Of a stretch of 64,000 bases of DNA, positions 36,199-46,088 are shown one piece after another (position 1 is the stretch's first letter; each line of letters starts with the position of its first letter). The notes beneath the pieces were generated by a model. That model did no database searches. It had not been told where the DNA came from and saw only the letters and a program-made list of their open reading frames with translations. This stretch comes from Flavivirga spongiicola (GTDB taxonomy: Bacteria > Bacteroidota > Bacteroidia > Flavobacteriales > Flavobacteriaceae). The stretch is taken from the NCBI RefSeq assembly GCF_030540825.1, contig NZ_JAUOEO010000001.1, positions 1,275,001 to 1,339,000 of the forward strand, given 5' to 3'. The position numbers and the translations under genes were made by a program.

Positions 36199-37581
36199 AT
36201 GAAAAACAATGTAACTTTTCTTGCATTAATTGCCGCCTTGGGGGGCTTTTTATTTGGATATGATACCGCCATCATTTCAGGCACAATCGGGTTTGTAAAA
36301 ACTCAATTCGATCTAAATACCGTTATGGAAGGTTGGTACGTAAGTTCAGCCCTTGTTGGTACTATTTTAGGCGTTTTAGTTGCTGGAGTTCTCAGTGACA
36401 AATTTGGAAGGAAAAATATCTTAATCCTGTCCGGACTATTTTTTGCACTTTCGGCAATAGGGTGTGCCATATCAGGTTCATTTAACGAACTAGTAGTCTA
36501 TAGACTCCTTGGAGGTATGGGAGTTGGTGTAGCTTCAATGCTATCGCCTTTGTATATTTCTGAAATCGCACCAGCTAAAAATAGAGGGAGGCTCGTTGCT
36601 CTTTATCAACTTGCAATTACCTTAGGAATTCTTGTAGCCTATTTTACCAACGCATATTTATTAAGCCTTTCCAACTCCGAAAGTTTAATAGATAGTACTG
36701 GTATGACTAACAAAATATTTGTATCTCAAGTTTGGCGGGCAATGCTAGGTAGTGAAACAATTCCCGCTATTATATTTTTACTACTACTCTTTGTTATTCC
36801 AAAAAGCCCTCGTTGGTTAGCTATGAAAGGAAAAAAGGAACAGGCGAAAAACACTTTATTACGTTTTGTAAATGAAGAAGAGGCCGATAACGAAATTAAG
36901 AATGTAGAAGGAGTCCTTGCCAAAGAATCAGGAGGCATTAAGGCTGTTTTTTCAGGACCTTTTAAACTAGCTATGACAATCGGAATTTTGTTAGCCCTAT
37001 TAAGTCAAGTAACAGGTATTAACGCTATTATATACTACGGTCCAAAAATTCTGGAAGAAGGCGGGTTGCAGTTGGGCGATGCTCTTGGCGGTCAAGTTGT
37101 TATAGGTATCGTTAATGTGTTGTTCACTTTCATTGCTCTTTGGAAGATTGACAATTTAGGTAGAAGACCATTGCTGATATATGGTGTTATTGGTATAATG
37201 GCTTCCTTAATAATGATAGGTTTATTGTTCTATTTTGAAGTAAATAACACCTACCTTTTAATGACTTTTATACTTACTTTTATTGCCTGCTTTGCATTTT
37301 CTTTTGGACCTGTTGTTTGGGTATTACTTTCTGAAATATATCCGCTAAAAATAAGAGGTGCTGCCATGTCGGTTGCTACAATGGCTGTTTGGGTTGGAAC
37401 TACATTTGTAGGGCAAATGACCCCTTGGTTTTTAGAAAATTTGAAGGCCCATGGAACTTTTTGGCTTTTTGCTGTTTGCATGATTCCAGCATTGTATCTA
37501 ACCATTAAAGTAATACCTGAAACTAAAGGCAAAACTTTGGAAGAAATAGAGAATTACTGGTTAGCAAAAAAAAAGAATTGA
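36199..37581 (+). CDS. Sugar porter family MFS transporter
   Basis: A 460-aa inner-membrane protein with 12 hydrophobic helices and the classic sugar-porter (XylE/GLUT family) motifs: GGFLFGYDTAIISGTIGF, DKFGRKN, the helix-4/5 RGRLVALYQLAITLG, PKSPRWLAMKGKKEQA, GRRPLLIYG, and the C-terminal PETKGKTLEEIE. Proton symport of a hexose is the family role. It is divergent from the mannoside operon with a shared palindrome, so mannose is the likely cargo, brought in after GH92 digestion and phosphorylated by the ROK kinase. Confidence 0.92.
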   Translation: MKNNVTFLALIAALGGFLFGYDTAIISGTIGFVKTQFDLNTVMEGWYVSSALVGTILGVLVAGVLSDKFGRKNILILSGLFFALSAIGCAISGSFNELVVYRLLGGMGVGVASMLSPLYISEIAPAKNRGRLVALYQLAITLGILVAYFTNAYLLSLSNSESLIDSTGMTNKIFVSQVWRAMLGSETIPAIIFLLLLFVIPKSPRWLAMKGKKEQAKNTLLRFVNEEEADNEIKNVEGVLAKESGGIKAVFSGPFKLAMTIGILLALLSQVTGINAIIYYGPKILEEGGLQLGDALGGQVVIGIVNVLFTFIALWKIDNLGRRPLLIYGVIGIMASLIMIGLLFYFEVNNTYLLMTFILTFIACFAFSFGPVVWVLLSEIYPLKIRGAAMSVATMAVWVGTTFVGQMTPWFLENLKAHGTFWLFAVCMIPALYLTIKVIPETKGKTLEEIENYWLAKKKN

Positions 37582-37674
37582 ATCCTAGCACTTTTTAATA
37601 AACTTCATAACTTTTAAATAATTTCGCATAAATAGTTTGAGAATAAGTCATTTAATTTTATAACTAACAATAAA

Positions 37675-37704
37675 GAACCCTCAACTTTAAAAGATTGAGG
37701 GTTC
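37675..37704 (-). terminator. Original chromosomal terminator of tRNA-fMet, now at the far island end
   Basis: A perfect 10-bp stem GAACCCTCAA/TTGAGGGTTC with a 10-base loop, followed on the minus strand by TTTATTG. It touches attL (37705-37722), which carries the last 11 bases of tRNA-fMet. It also lies 94 bases after the sugar porter gene and may serve it too. Confidence 0.65.
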
Positions 37705-37722
37705 TACTTTGTAGCGGGAACT
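37705..37722. other. attL: 18-bp duplicate of the tRNA-fMet 3' end
   Basis: TACTTTGTAGCGGGAACT is identical to 60048-60065. Its last 11 bases are the 3' end of tRNA-fMet on the minus strand; beyond it the sequence no longer forms a tRNA. It marks the tRNA-distal end of the island. Confidence 0.8.
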
Positions 37723-37779
37723 AGATTCATTACTACATTACATTTCGCAATGAGCCATATTGGGAAACTTGGACAACAA

Positions 37780-37930
37780 TGGGTAGAATGGTCAATGTGA
37801 ACCACCTTCAGCGGATAAAAATGAGCATAGCAATAACTATTGCAAGTCCTTTTATAGCTTAAGGTGGAATGAGTTTTTAAGTGGCTCAAAAATTTTCGTT
37901 TTCAGTGGTTCACATTGACCGTTTTTTGCA
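37780..37930. mobile_element. 151-bp TG...CA-ended repeat element, left copy
   Basis: Nearly identical to 51810-51960 in the same orientation (about five differences in 151 bases). Imperfect 26-bp terminal inverted repeats contain GGTCAATGTGAACCAC; a second inner pair is CCACCTT/AAGGTGG. Ends are TG and CA, as in the IS21 family, so it may be a non-autonomous derivative of an IS21-like element; that is inference. Minus-strand frames through it are not genes. Confidence 0.65.
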
Positions 37931-38046
37931 ATCAATAAGATTAAAGAAAAAATACTACAGGTAACAATAGATAAGAAGTAATAATTTTAATTCTACTCTG
38001 ATAAATCAGATTGGTATGAAATACATAAGATAGATTATGGAAAATC

Positions 38047-41000
38047 TTAAGGTGTAGATAACTTAAGAATAAAACTCACTAGTTCTTCAACTATTATGTT
38101 TTTTCTAAGAATAACACCTGAAAGAGGATCTTTGTTTCCTGAAAAACCGAAGCTTATTTGATAATCAGTGATTTCAAACGTTGGTACACTTGCCCTATAC
38201 AAAAAGGCTCTTGTCTTATCTTCATTCCAAACGAATCCTATTTTAAAAGCACGACCAGACGACTTTTTTGCAGTTGCAGTAATCCTATACCAGTCAATAG
38301 GTTCAGGCGATTCTAATAAAACCAATGAATCTGAACTATTAAGTATAGGTATTTTGAAAACTTCAAACTTTGTTGCAGCAGGACGATTTTCCATGTTAAT
38401 GGATATCAACGATTTTAGTACTATTTCATCTAGCTCATTGAAATGTTTTAGGCTATTTGCATCTATTTTAGCTCTTAAACCCTTAATAGAATCGAAAAGC
38501 TCCTTTTTCTTCAGTAGATTGGTTTCTTCTTGATTGAATCTAGAAACTAGACCAAAATATTTATTCAATAGAATAGTCAACACTCCTAAATTAAAAGTTG
38601 GACGTAATCTCGCAACTTTAGGTAGAGAAATAACATCAATAACGTTTTCAGGGTAATCATTAAGAATATGTGCTGTAAAACTATTATATCTAGAAGAAGT
38701 AAATTGAAATTGATGAAGTTTGTACTCACCTAAATCAGTATCCACTATCATTTCTGCCGAATATAGACTATTTGCTTTGAATGGATACTCAAGGGAAAAA
38801 TTCAAGTAAGGAGATTGCGTAACTGATGGAGTTTCATTACCACAACTACCGTCTTGTTTATCACTCAACCAAGATAAAAGACCAAAATGAAATAAAGGTA
38901 AAAAGCCTACCATAAAATCACCATTCTGCTCATCTAACAATTTTCCATTCCTATCTCTAAATTGTATCCGAATAGAGTTTTTGAACAGTTTTTCAACATA
39001 AGATTCATTGAACTGAACCCCAACATCATAATCCAAATAATGATTTAAAGCACCATCAATCGGTAAAGTACGCTCAATGTATGTCGACAAAATATTAATT
39101 GGTTTTTCCTTATGAGATAAAACTCCTTTAGGAATAGATAATGCACTTCCTATTGATAATGGATTTGCTGAAACTTCAGTTACGCCTGGTCCTTCATCTG
39201 TCCTGAAATAAACATAATTTTCGGCTGAGTGGACGTTAATCCTGTCGTTAATGTCAACGGCGGTATTAAGTTTAATTCGATAAAATTGTGCTGGTTCTAG
39301 AAACAACTTACCATTCATATTTTGTCTTGCAGCACTTGGGCTTGGGTTATTGGTGACAATAAGTTGGTCGACCGCTCCTTGTTTGGTGATATAAGTTATG
39401 CTGATTATTCTATTATAATTAGTGAGCGCTAAATTTTGTCTAGCTACTTTTAGCTGAATACTATTAAAATGGGTAGTACTCTTATAAATTAAAACATTTG
39501 TAACACCTGCCATATCTCCTATTTTGCTACCATTCATTACAGCACTGCCTTTTACATCACCCGATTTATCATTAAAGAGTATGCCTACGTAAAGAATAGG
39601 ATTAGGGAAATTTATGGTCACATTTCCAATGGCTAAATGCTCCCGATATACAATAGGTTCTATAGCACCATCTGTTACAAACGACAAGCCAGCATAGTTA
39701 AATGAAGACCCATACTTCGTATTATCCAGTATTCCCTGCCAATTTATAGTAACCCACTTTGAGAAAGGTTCTAAGTTGCATGCAGGTTTACTCTCATTAT
39801 AATCCTCTCTTCCATAATCATTCACATGATCTCTGGCACTATACTTCCACAACTGTAACTGAGGCTCATTGGGGTCTAAATTATCTTGGATATTTATAAT
39901 GTTGTCTCTCTCTATAACAAATTCGGTTTCTTTATTCTCAGTGTTAATTCCATATTTTATAGCTTCCCAGTTAGAACCATCATATTTCTCTAGAACTAGG
40001 GAATCCTTATCTAATTTATAAACAAATTGTTGATCCCCTACTTGGTCATAAGGTGTCTTGAATATAGGAATTACTCCTAATTCGTTTTCATGCGATCCTA
40101 AATTATTAATTGGGCGTGAAAAAGTAAATACTGGTCTAGAATCTATAGGAACAATAGGGAAATCACTCCAAGTGGGAACAGTTGAATCACCAATCAAGAT
40201 AGGCCATGTAGTTCCACTGCCTTTATGGTGTGTAAATGAACACTCTTTTAGTAATGGCCAGGCAGCTGGAGTTTCCGCTGGTTGACTCCATTCAAGCTCA
40301 ACGCGGACGCTAAGATCAGGCAACGGCCAAAAAAGTTTTATACCAACTTCTGCAACACCGTGTATCCAATATGGTTTTGGAACCCTACCTTCTAATAGCA
40401 TGTAGAGATAGAGTTCAAGACCGATGCCGAATACTTTGATTCCTAAAGAAGCTTCCAATTCTAGAGATCCCTCTAGTTGCATGGGCTTCCAAAAGATAGT
40501 TGCATCAAAACCTATTTTGGCAACAAGAACAATCGAAACAGGGCCATACTTCTTTCGAAAATCAAAACCAACACCTGCTCCTGTTTGCAAGCTAGTATTG
40601 TCAATCATAAAATAGGCATTGGCACTAAATAGTGATAGAATCTCAGCTCGAATTCTTTTAGTTTCTGGTGTTTTACGACCTAAATAAACGTACCAATTTG
40701 AAGAGTTGTTAAAATCGAAAAAGGCTTCTAAACTAGCTCCTATTGTAATAACATCTTCAAGGGAGTATTTCACATCAACATTTAGCATAAAAGTACCGGC
40801 GCGACCATCTAGCACTGCTAACAAATAAAAAGCTCCTTCAGGACCACCAGCTTCCTGTTGACCTTTGGTTCTTTGTTTTAGTAAATTGGCTTTCCCTTCA
40901 AGTACTATTACTGGACCAGGCAAAAGAATAGCCAACATCACAGACATATTTAAAGTAAACCCATCATCGTACATGGTACCTATAGTTACTCCTGCACCAA

Positions 41001-42882
41001 AAGCATAATTGTCATACTTGGGCATCCATTTTTGCATGGATGTAATTTCACGCTCTGGTTCTGCTTTATACCATTCGTACCAATTCTGCTCTTCAGTTTT
41101 AGTAGGTGCAGAATTATAAGCTCCGAGTCCTTTAAGCCCATAAAGACTTGTGCCCGTAGCACCCAAAGGTATACCTGCTGGTAACTGTGCCCCCAAGACA
41201 ATAAAGAAGGTGGTAAACTCATTACCATCTGCATCTTTAATTTTACCAATAATTAACTCTGCTTCTATTTGAAGTCGAACTGATATTAGGTTTAAATCTA
41301 TATTGCCCCTAAAAAGCTTGCCAGTAAGCCCGGTATCTCCATTATTTTCTGGAGTAAGTTCTTCATATTTAACCGAGCCTTTAAACGAAAGTGTTTTTGG
41401 TATTTCAAATTCTACGGCAATACCTTTTAGAGAAACTTGAACATCCTTGCTACCCGCACTAATAGTTGGATGTCCTGCAGGTGCGGGCTCTTTAAGCCAA
41501 CTAAATTTAAGACCTTCTACCGATGCCTTTAAATCTAATCCTTCTACTAAGTTCAATTCTCCAGAAAAGCCTAACCATTGTCTGGAAAGTTCAGGTTCCT
41601 CACCCTCATTACCAAAACCAATTTCATTAATACCGATTTTAAAGGCACCAAAATTTAAGGTGATAGTTTTTGGAGCTTTGATCCAACCACCTGGAATAGA
41701 AATATCTCCCTCAGAGCTTATGGATAAGCCCTCAATCTTTATTTCTGGCCAGTCAAAACCTTCGATTTTAGGTTTGATACTGCCAGAAATTATGGCATAA
41801 TGAATGCGGTCATCTACTTTATAGGCAATACTATCAGCTTTAATTTCAAAATATTCATGGTCTAAACTAATAAGCGGACTATTTGAAGCTCCACCTATTT
41901 CGAGCATAAAATCAGAATCAGGACCACCTAAAGAAGCTTTGAATTTCATCCATTTATCAGCAAACGGCATAAATAGATGTCCTGTTATGAGGCAGGCTAC
42001 CGGAATGCTTTGGAAGAATGTAAGACCAAAATATTGAAAAATAACTGACATTTCAGAGACACTCGATCCTTCAGGATTCAAAGCTAATAAATGAGAAGGA
42101 ATGTTAATAGGAGTCTCGTCGGTCAATGGCTGTAGTATTGATTCTGGTAAATCTTCTTCGGCAGCTGATCTTTCCCCAAGGGAAACAGTTCCAGAAAACC
42201 CTCGAGTGCCGATTCCTGCCTTATATAGCTCAATTGGAGGAAAATTAGTACCCTCTTTAACAAAATGGAAGGTAGCTCTTACAATCCATAGTCCTTTAAA
42301 ATCAAATGGAATTTGCTCCTGGTCTAGCTCGACTGGAATCGAACCATTGATTATTCTTAGATCCTCAAGATCAATAATAACCCCACTCGTTCCTAGACGA
42401 GCTGGAGAAATGGTCTCTGGACTGGAAATGTTAAAGTCAAAATTACCATCACCGTCAATACTAAATCCAGATGTAAATGCAAGATCGTAACCAGTAATAG
42501 TTTCTTCCGGAATCCAGATTCCTTCAGTATCCTTTTTAAAAGCTTGAAGTACTGTTTGCGGGAAATGTATGCCAAAATGAAGATTTTCAATAGAAAATTT
42601 AAAGAGCGGATTACTTATTAATCGTATATCAAAATAAGGTAAATCAGCTGATCCTGAACCAATGAATAGGCTAGTACCGCCAAGAAATGGAATTTCAAGA
42701 TTGATGTTTTGTAGAATAATAATACGCTGCAAAGTGCTAAACCCTTCTGAATCCCAATCCGTTTCAGATATTGTACCATCTATTCCAATAAAATCAATAA
42801 TACTATTAATTTCATTCACCCATTCATTTGGTAAAATATCAGTTAAAATCTGACCTATTGGAATTATTGCTCTTTCGCTCAT
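38047..42882 (-). CDS. Giant beta-rich protein of unknown function (1611 aa)
   Basis: No signal peptide and no clear membrane anchor. The first 1000 residues consist of long runs of alternating beta-strand-like segments, many as 'LEIxGxxxxPxI' or 'xLxASVxGLxFSW' units (for example SISSEGDISIPGGWI, ITLNFGAFKIGINEIGFGN, FIVLGAQLPAGIPLGATGTS, LEASLGIKVFGIGLELYLY). They suggest an extended or toroidal beta-structure; I see a distant likeness to DUF6603-type proteins, low confidence. From about residue 1000 on, Ig/FnIII-like strands follow (RIKLNTAVDINDRINVHSAE, YVYFRTDEGPGVTEV). It is the last gene of a three-gene operon, 11 bases after the 1063-aa gene. Function unknown. Confidence 0.8.
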   Translation of the reverse strand: MSERAIIPIGQILTDILPNEWVNEINSIIDFIGIDGTISETDWDSEGFSTLQRIIILQNINLEIPFLGGTSLFIGSGSADLPYFDIRLISNPLFKFSIENLHFGIHFPQTVLQAFKKDTEGIWIPEETITGYDLAFTSGFSIDGDGNFDFNISSPETISPARLGTSGVIIDLEDLRIINGSIPVELDQEQIPFDFKGLWIVRATFHFVKEGTNFPPIELYKAGIGTRGFSGTVSLGERSAAEEDLPESILQPLTDETPINIPSHLLALNPEGSSVSEMSVIFQYFGLTFFQSIPVACLITGHLFMPFADKWMKFKASLGGPDSDFMLEIGGASNSPLISLDHEYFEIKADSIAYKVDDRIHYAIISGSIKPKIEGFDWPEIKIEGLSISSEGDISIPGGWIKAPKTITLNFGAFKIGINEIGFGNEGEEPELSRQWLGFSGELNLVEGLDLKASVEGLKFSWLKEPAPAGHPTISAGSKDVQVSLKGIAVEFEIPKTLSFKGSVKYEELTPENNGDTGLTGKLFRGNIDLNLISVRLQIEAELIIGKIKDADGNEFTTFFIVLGAQLPAGIPLGATGTSLYGLKGLGAYNSAPTKTEEQNWYEWYKAEPEREITSMQKWMPKYDNYAFGAGVTIGTMYDDGFTLNMSVMLAILLPGPVIVLEGKANLLKQRTKGQQEAGGPEGAFYLLAVLDGRAGTFMLNVDVKYSLEDVITIGASLEAFFDFNNSSNWYVYLGRKTPETKRIRAEILSLFSANAYFMIDNTSLQTGAGVGFDFRKKYGPVSIVLVAKIGFDATIFWKPMQLEGSLELEASLGIKVFGIGLELYLYMLLEGRVPKPYWIHGVAEVGIKLFWPLPDLSVRVELEWSQPAETPAAWPLLKECSFTHHKGSGTTWPILIGDSTVPTWSDFPIVPIDSRPVFTFSRPINNLGSHENELGVIPIFKTPYDQVGDQQFVYKLDKDSLVLEKYDGSNWEAIKYGINTENKETEFVIERDNIINIQDNLDPNEPQLQLWKYSARDHVNDYGREDYNESKPACNLEPFSKWVTINWQGILDNTKYGSSFNYAGLSFVTDGAIEPIVYREHLAIGNVTINFPNPILYVGILFNDKSGDVKGSAVMNGSKIGDMAGVTNVLIYKSTTHFNSIQLKVARQNLALTNYNRIISITYITKQGAVDQLIVTNNPSPSAARQNMNGKLFLEPAQFYRIKLNTAVDINDRINVHSAENYVYFRTDEGPGVTEVSANPLSIGSALSIPKGVLSHKEKPINILSTYIERTLPIDGALNHYLDYDVGVQFNESYVEKLFKNSIRIQFRDRNGKLLDEQNGDFMVGFLPLFHFGLLSWLSDKQDGSCGNETPSVTQSPYLNFSLEYPFKANSLYSAEMIVDTDLGEYKLHQFQFTSSRYNSFTAHILNDYPENVIDVISLPKVARLRPTFNLGVLTILLNKYFGLVSRFNQEETNLLKKKELFDSIKGLRAKIDANSLKHFNELDEIVLKSLISINMENRPAATKFEVFKIPILNSSDSLVLLESPEPIDWYRITATAKKSSGRAFKIGFVWNEDKTRAFLYRASVPTFEITDYQISFGFSGNKDPLSGVILRKNIIVEELVSFILKLSTP

Positions 42883-42893
42883 AATTTTGTTTT

Positions 42894-45800
42894 CTAAATT
42901 TCTAAAAGTCGTCTTACTACATGATTAAAATTATTTGAAAATTCATCCTTAAAATTATTTGAAGTAAATCTGCTTTCTATTCCATGGAGCGAAATGACCA
43001 CTTCTATTCTGCTAATATTTCTAATAATACTTAGGTCTTTAAGTATAACAATAGTATTTACTGTGCCTGAAGTTGATGAAGAACTGTTTATTGCTGATCT
43101 TGAACTTTGAGTAAAGTTTGGCCCTGATGCTTGATCTAATCGAAAAATAATAGAATCTAATAGACGATTTTCATAGCCAGAAGTGTCATTGAGTTCACTA
43201 TATAGACCGAAGTATATTATGCTTTTTGGTTCCAAAAAATCTGCTTCTATTTGTGCTTCGATTATATCGTTACCTCTAATGTCTGTAGTTCGACCAATAT
43301 TTATTTCAAATTGAAAAAAAGCACTAGCTAAACTAGAATATTGCCTAGAAATTGTCTCTGGAGTCTCTATTTGATATTTATAACGATTAGGAATAACATT
43401 TTCTCTAACGTTCCTGCTCATAAATGAAAATATTCTTAAACCAAAATAATTATAGTATAAAGCAGTTCCATTGTATATGTCCTCTACTGTTAAGGGTTGA
43501 GGATGTGATGAGTGAGATATGGTCTGTTCTGCTTCTCGTATCAATGAAAAGAAGCCTGCTACGAACATTATTCCTGTTCCTATACCTAATACTACCCATC
43601 CAGCTGGTCCAGTAGAAAAAGCCAACATTAGTTCACCAACAATGACAGAACTCGCTCCAAATATATTGAGTCCTGCCAGAAAATCATCAGCTGTGTTAGT
43701 AGTTCTTTGGGCTTCGGTAAGTCCATCTATGGCTCTCCATAAAGTAAGTGTTGCTCCAAAGACCCCTAGAAAACGAACAAAACTAATTGCTCTTCCTCCA
43801 AAAGCTGAAATACGCCACCTTCCCTCTAAAGGGATAACAAATCTTGTTCCTCTATATACTTCAGTTAGTTCTGCGGCAAATTTACCTAAGGTTGCGGCAA
43901 ACTCAAAATGATTTCGCATTCCTCTATCGGGATTTGAATACAATTGAATAGCTTTTGCTACAATATCTATAGTGTTTAAAGCAGCGCCTAATGCACTAAG
44001 TCTTGGAGGAGTCGAGAATCGATTCGCATTGATCCCATCCAAAACAGTATCCGCGGTAGCTGAATTTATTGGGGCATTTTTATAAATCAAAGTATAGTTA
44101 AATTCTCGAAATATTTCCGTTGTGCTTCCTCCAAAACTTGGCCTACTAACTATAGCAGCGGATGTTCTAGTAAACTCAATTCCTAAACTGTCAAAGAGCG
44201 TACTTAAGTTGTTTTCAATTTCTCCTATTGTTGTTAAAATTGAACTAGGATTGCTAGAAGTTCCAATTGATGTAAGAGATTTGATAATATAAACTTCCAA
44301 AAAAGCTTTATATATGTATGAAATTGATTTATGCCATTGTCGACCACGTCTCCAAATAGCTGATAGAGTTGTCCATCTTATAGAATTATTTGGACCAGAA
44401 ATAGAATGTCCTAAACCATCTTGCACAAAATTATTTGCATAAATCCCTATAAGTTCATTGCCATCTGTTGTTCCTTCAAGTGCGAAGAATGCCTCAGCTA
44501 GTAGTTCAACTAATTCAGGATTTGATTTTAAAAGATTCATGAAATATGGCCGCTCAAATAGATTAAGTTTTAATGAATCACCAAGAAGATTAATGTTCCT
44601 ATTTGAGACCCTTTGAAATGAACTAAAGGCCGAACGTACGTCACTTGCTTTTTGTTGACCCATCATTTCCCGAATAGCCTCTTTTTGCTGAAAACTTAGA
44701 CCCCTACTACGAGTCATTTGAAGAAACAGATTATGTAGACCCATAAGATCATTAAGACTAAACCCACTCGTTTCATGTTCTCTATTTATATTTCTTATAA
44801 GTCGTTCCTTTGCTCTTAATAAACGATTAATTGTAATTCGGACCTTTCTTGAGATATCATAGTGAACAAAAAAGGAAATCTCAACATCCCCTTCTATTCC
44901 AGAAGTAGAAGAAGAATTTGGAGAACTAAAATTAATTAATGCTGTTCTCTTACTTGGAATCCACTCATCCCCTTCCTGTGCAACTTGTAGATCCTCGAAT
45001 TTATAATTCATTAGTGTTATTCTCCTAGCTAGACTGGACTCAAAGATACCGTCATCGTTGTATCTTAATCTATAAACAGCTTTTACATTGTCAGGCAATT
45101 TTATTGTAGCAACAATACTGTTCGTTTCTTCCCCTGGGATCACATAGAATATTTCTTTTGGAATTTCAACTATAACAGGTTCTGGAGGGTTACCTTGTGG
45201 TTCGTATGGGATAGATATTCGTAATTTTTGAATACCTTCATAAACATCCAAACGCCTAGAAGTAGATTCTCCTTTAAAATCCTTGGTTTGATGGATGTAA
45301 AAAGGATCCCTATATGCCGCAGTAAGTTGTTCACTATTTCTGATGTTGAATGGCAGACTAGGATGTGATGTGACTAAATTATCATCATACAGACGTTGAT
45401 AAAATTCATTTGTATCAAACCAAAAGAAATCCTTGGATATCCAATTGTCTAGATTAGTCAAGGTTTTATTAAAAACTCCTAGACCTATCTCAATGTTAAT
45501 TCCTGACCCTTTTAGTTGAAATAGAATGTTTTCCTTTTTAACAGGGAGTAAAAAACTTGAATTGTTTCCCCAATTATTATTTACAAATAAGGTTGCGGAA
45601 TCTAATATTAATTCATGAGTGGGGTCGTTAAAAAGCATTGATTCCCAATCTAGCAAATTCCTTCTAGCTTCAGGGATTATCTCAATATTACTACCTTCCA
45701 GATAACTACCTGCCGTGGTCTGCAAAACTGTCTGTATTTCGAAATTATTATTTTGAACGTATTGTTTGAACACATTCGAAACAATTTTAATAGCGGCATC

Positions 45801-46085
45801 GCCATCGGAATTTAATTGCGGAGTAGAAAAATGAAACCCTCTTACAAGGGGTGCAACCCAATTATGATAACTTGGAATAAGACTTGATCGTTCAGGTAAA
45901 AAGAACAGTTTCCATTCAAAACCGCTACCGTTATTATTTGGAAGCTTAAACATAATTATAAATCCATCAGTGGGTGCTATAATGGAGATTGAGTCATTAT
46001 TTCTACTTGAATAATTGTAAAGCCTAATATCGTTTGATATCAATTGAAAGGGATTACTTGCTTGTAAAGGAAATGGAATACTCAT
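42894..46085 (-). CDS. Giant protein with C-terminal pore-like hydrophobic region (1063 aa)
   Basis: No signal peptide. Residues 1-410 are beta-rich; about 415-560 is helical (RKVRITINRLLRAKERLIRN, MGQQKASDVRSAFSSFQRVS). Residues about 755-855 are glycine- and alanine-rich hydrophobic helices separated by a short polar loop (FVRFLGVFGATLTLW, NIFGASSVIVGELMLAF, AGWVVLGIGTGIMFVAGFF). In large soluble proteins such a block is reminiscent of pore-forming effector domains, but this is resemblance, not homology. The last 200 residues are again beta-rich. It starts 3 bases after the 1861-aa gene, so the two are tightly coupled. Function unknown. Confidence 0.8.
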   Translation of the reverse strand: MSIPFPLQASNPFQLISNDIRLYNYSSRNNDSISIIAPTDGFIIMFKLPNNNGSGFEWKLFFLPERSSLIPSYHNWVAPLVRGFHFSTPQLNSDGDAAIKIVSNVFKQYVQNNNFEIQTVLQTTAGSYLEGSNIEIIPEARRNLLDWESMLFNDPTHELILDSATLFVNNNWGNNSSFLLPVKKENILFQLKGSGINIEIGLGVFNKTLTNLDNWISKDFFWFDTNEFYQRLYDDNLVTSHPSLPFNIRNSEQLTAAYRDPFYIHQTKDFKGESTSRRLDVYEGIQKLRISIPYEPQGNPPEPVIVEIPKEIFYVIPGEETNSIVATIKLPDNVKAVYRLRYNDDGIFESSLARRITLMNYKFEDLQVAQEGDEWIPSKRTALINFSSPNSSSTSGIEGDVEISFFVHYDISRKVRITINRLLRAKERLIRNINREHETSGFSLNDLMGLHNLFLQMTRSRGLSFQQKEAIREMMGQQKASDVRSAFSSFQRVSNRNINLLGDSLKLNLFERPYFMNLLKSNPELVELLAEAFFALEGTTDGNELIGIYANNFVQDGLGHSISGPNNSIRWTTLSAIWRRGRQWHKSISYIYKAFLEVYIIKSLTSIGTSSNPSSILTTIGEIENNLSTLFDSLGIEFTRTSAAIVSRPSFGGSTTEIFREFNYTLIYKNAPINSATADTVLDGINANRFSTPPRLSALGAALNTIDIVAKAIQLYSNPDRGMRNHFEFAATLGKFAAELTEVYRGTRFVIPLEGRWRISAFGGRAISFVRFLGVFGATLTLWRAIDGLTEAQRTTNTADDFLAGLNIFGASSVIVGELMLAFSTGPAGWVVLGIGTGIMFVAGFFSLIREAEQTISHSSHPQPLTVEDIYNGTALYYNYFGLRIFSFMSRNVRENVIPNRYKYQIETPETISRQYSSLASAFFQFEINIGRTTDIRGNDIIEAQIEADFLEPKSIIYFGLYSELNDTSGYENRLLDSIIFRLDQASGPNFTQSSRSAINSSSSTSGTVNTIVILKDLSIIRNISRIEVVISLHGIESRFTSNNFKDEFSNNFNHVVRRLLEI

Positions 46086-46088
46086 TTT

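Noticed and set aside
37704..37889. Two similar minus-strand frames (here and at 51779-51961) sharing a 'SHLKTHSTLSYKR' segment
   Set aside because: The similarity comes from the repeated 151-bp element; frames run into attL or the broken ATPase gene and have no coding logic of their own.
37630..38046. A tRNA gene at the left island end
   Set aside because: Only 11 bases of the tRNA 3' end are present; the remaining cloverleaf is absent.
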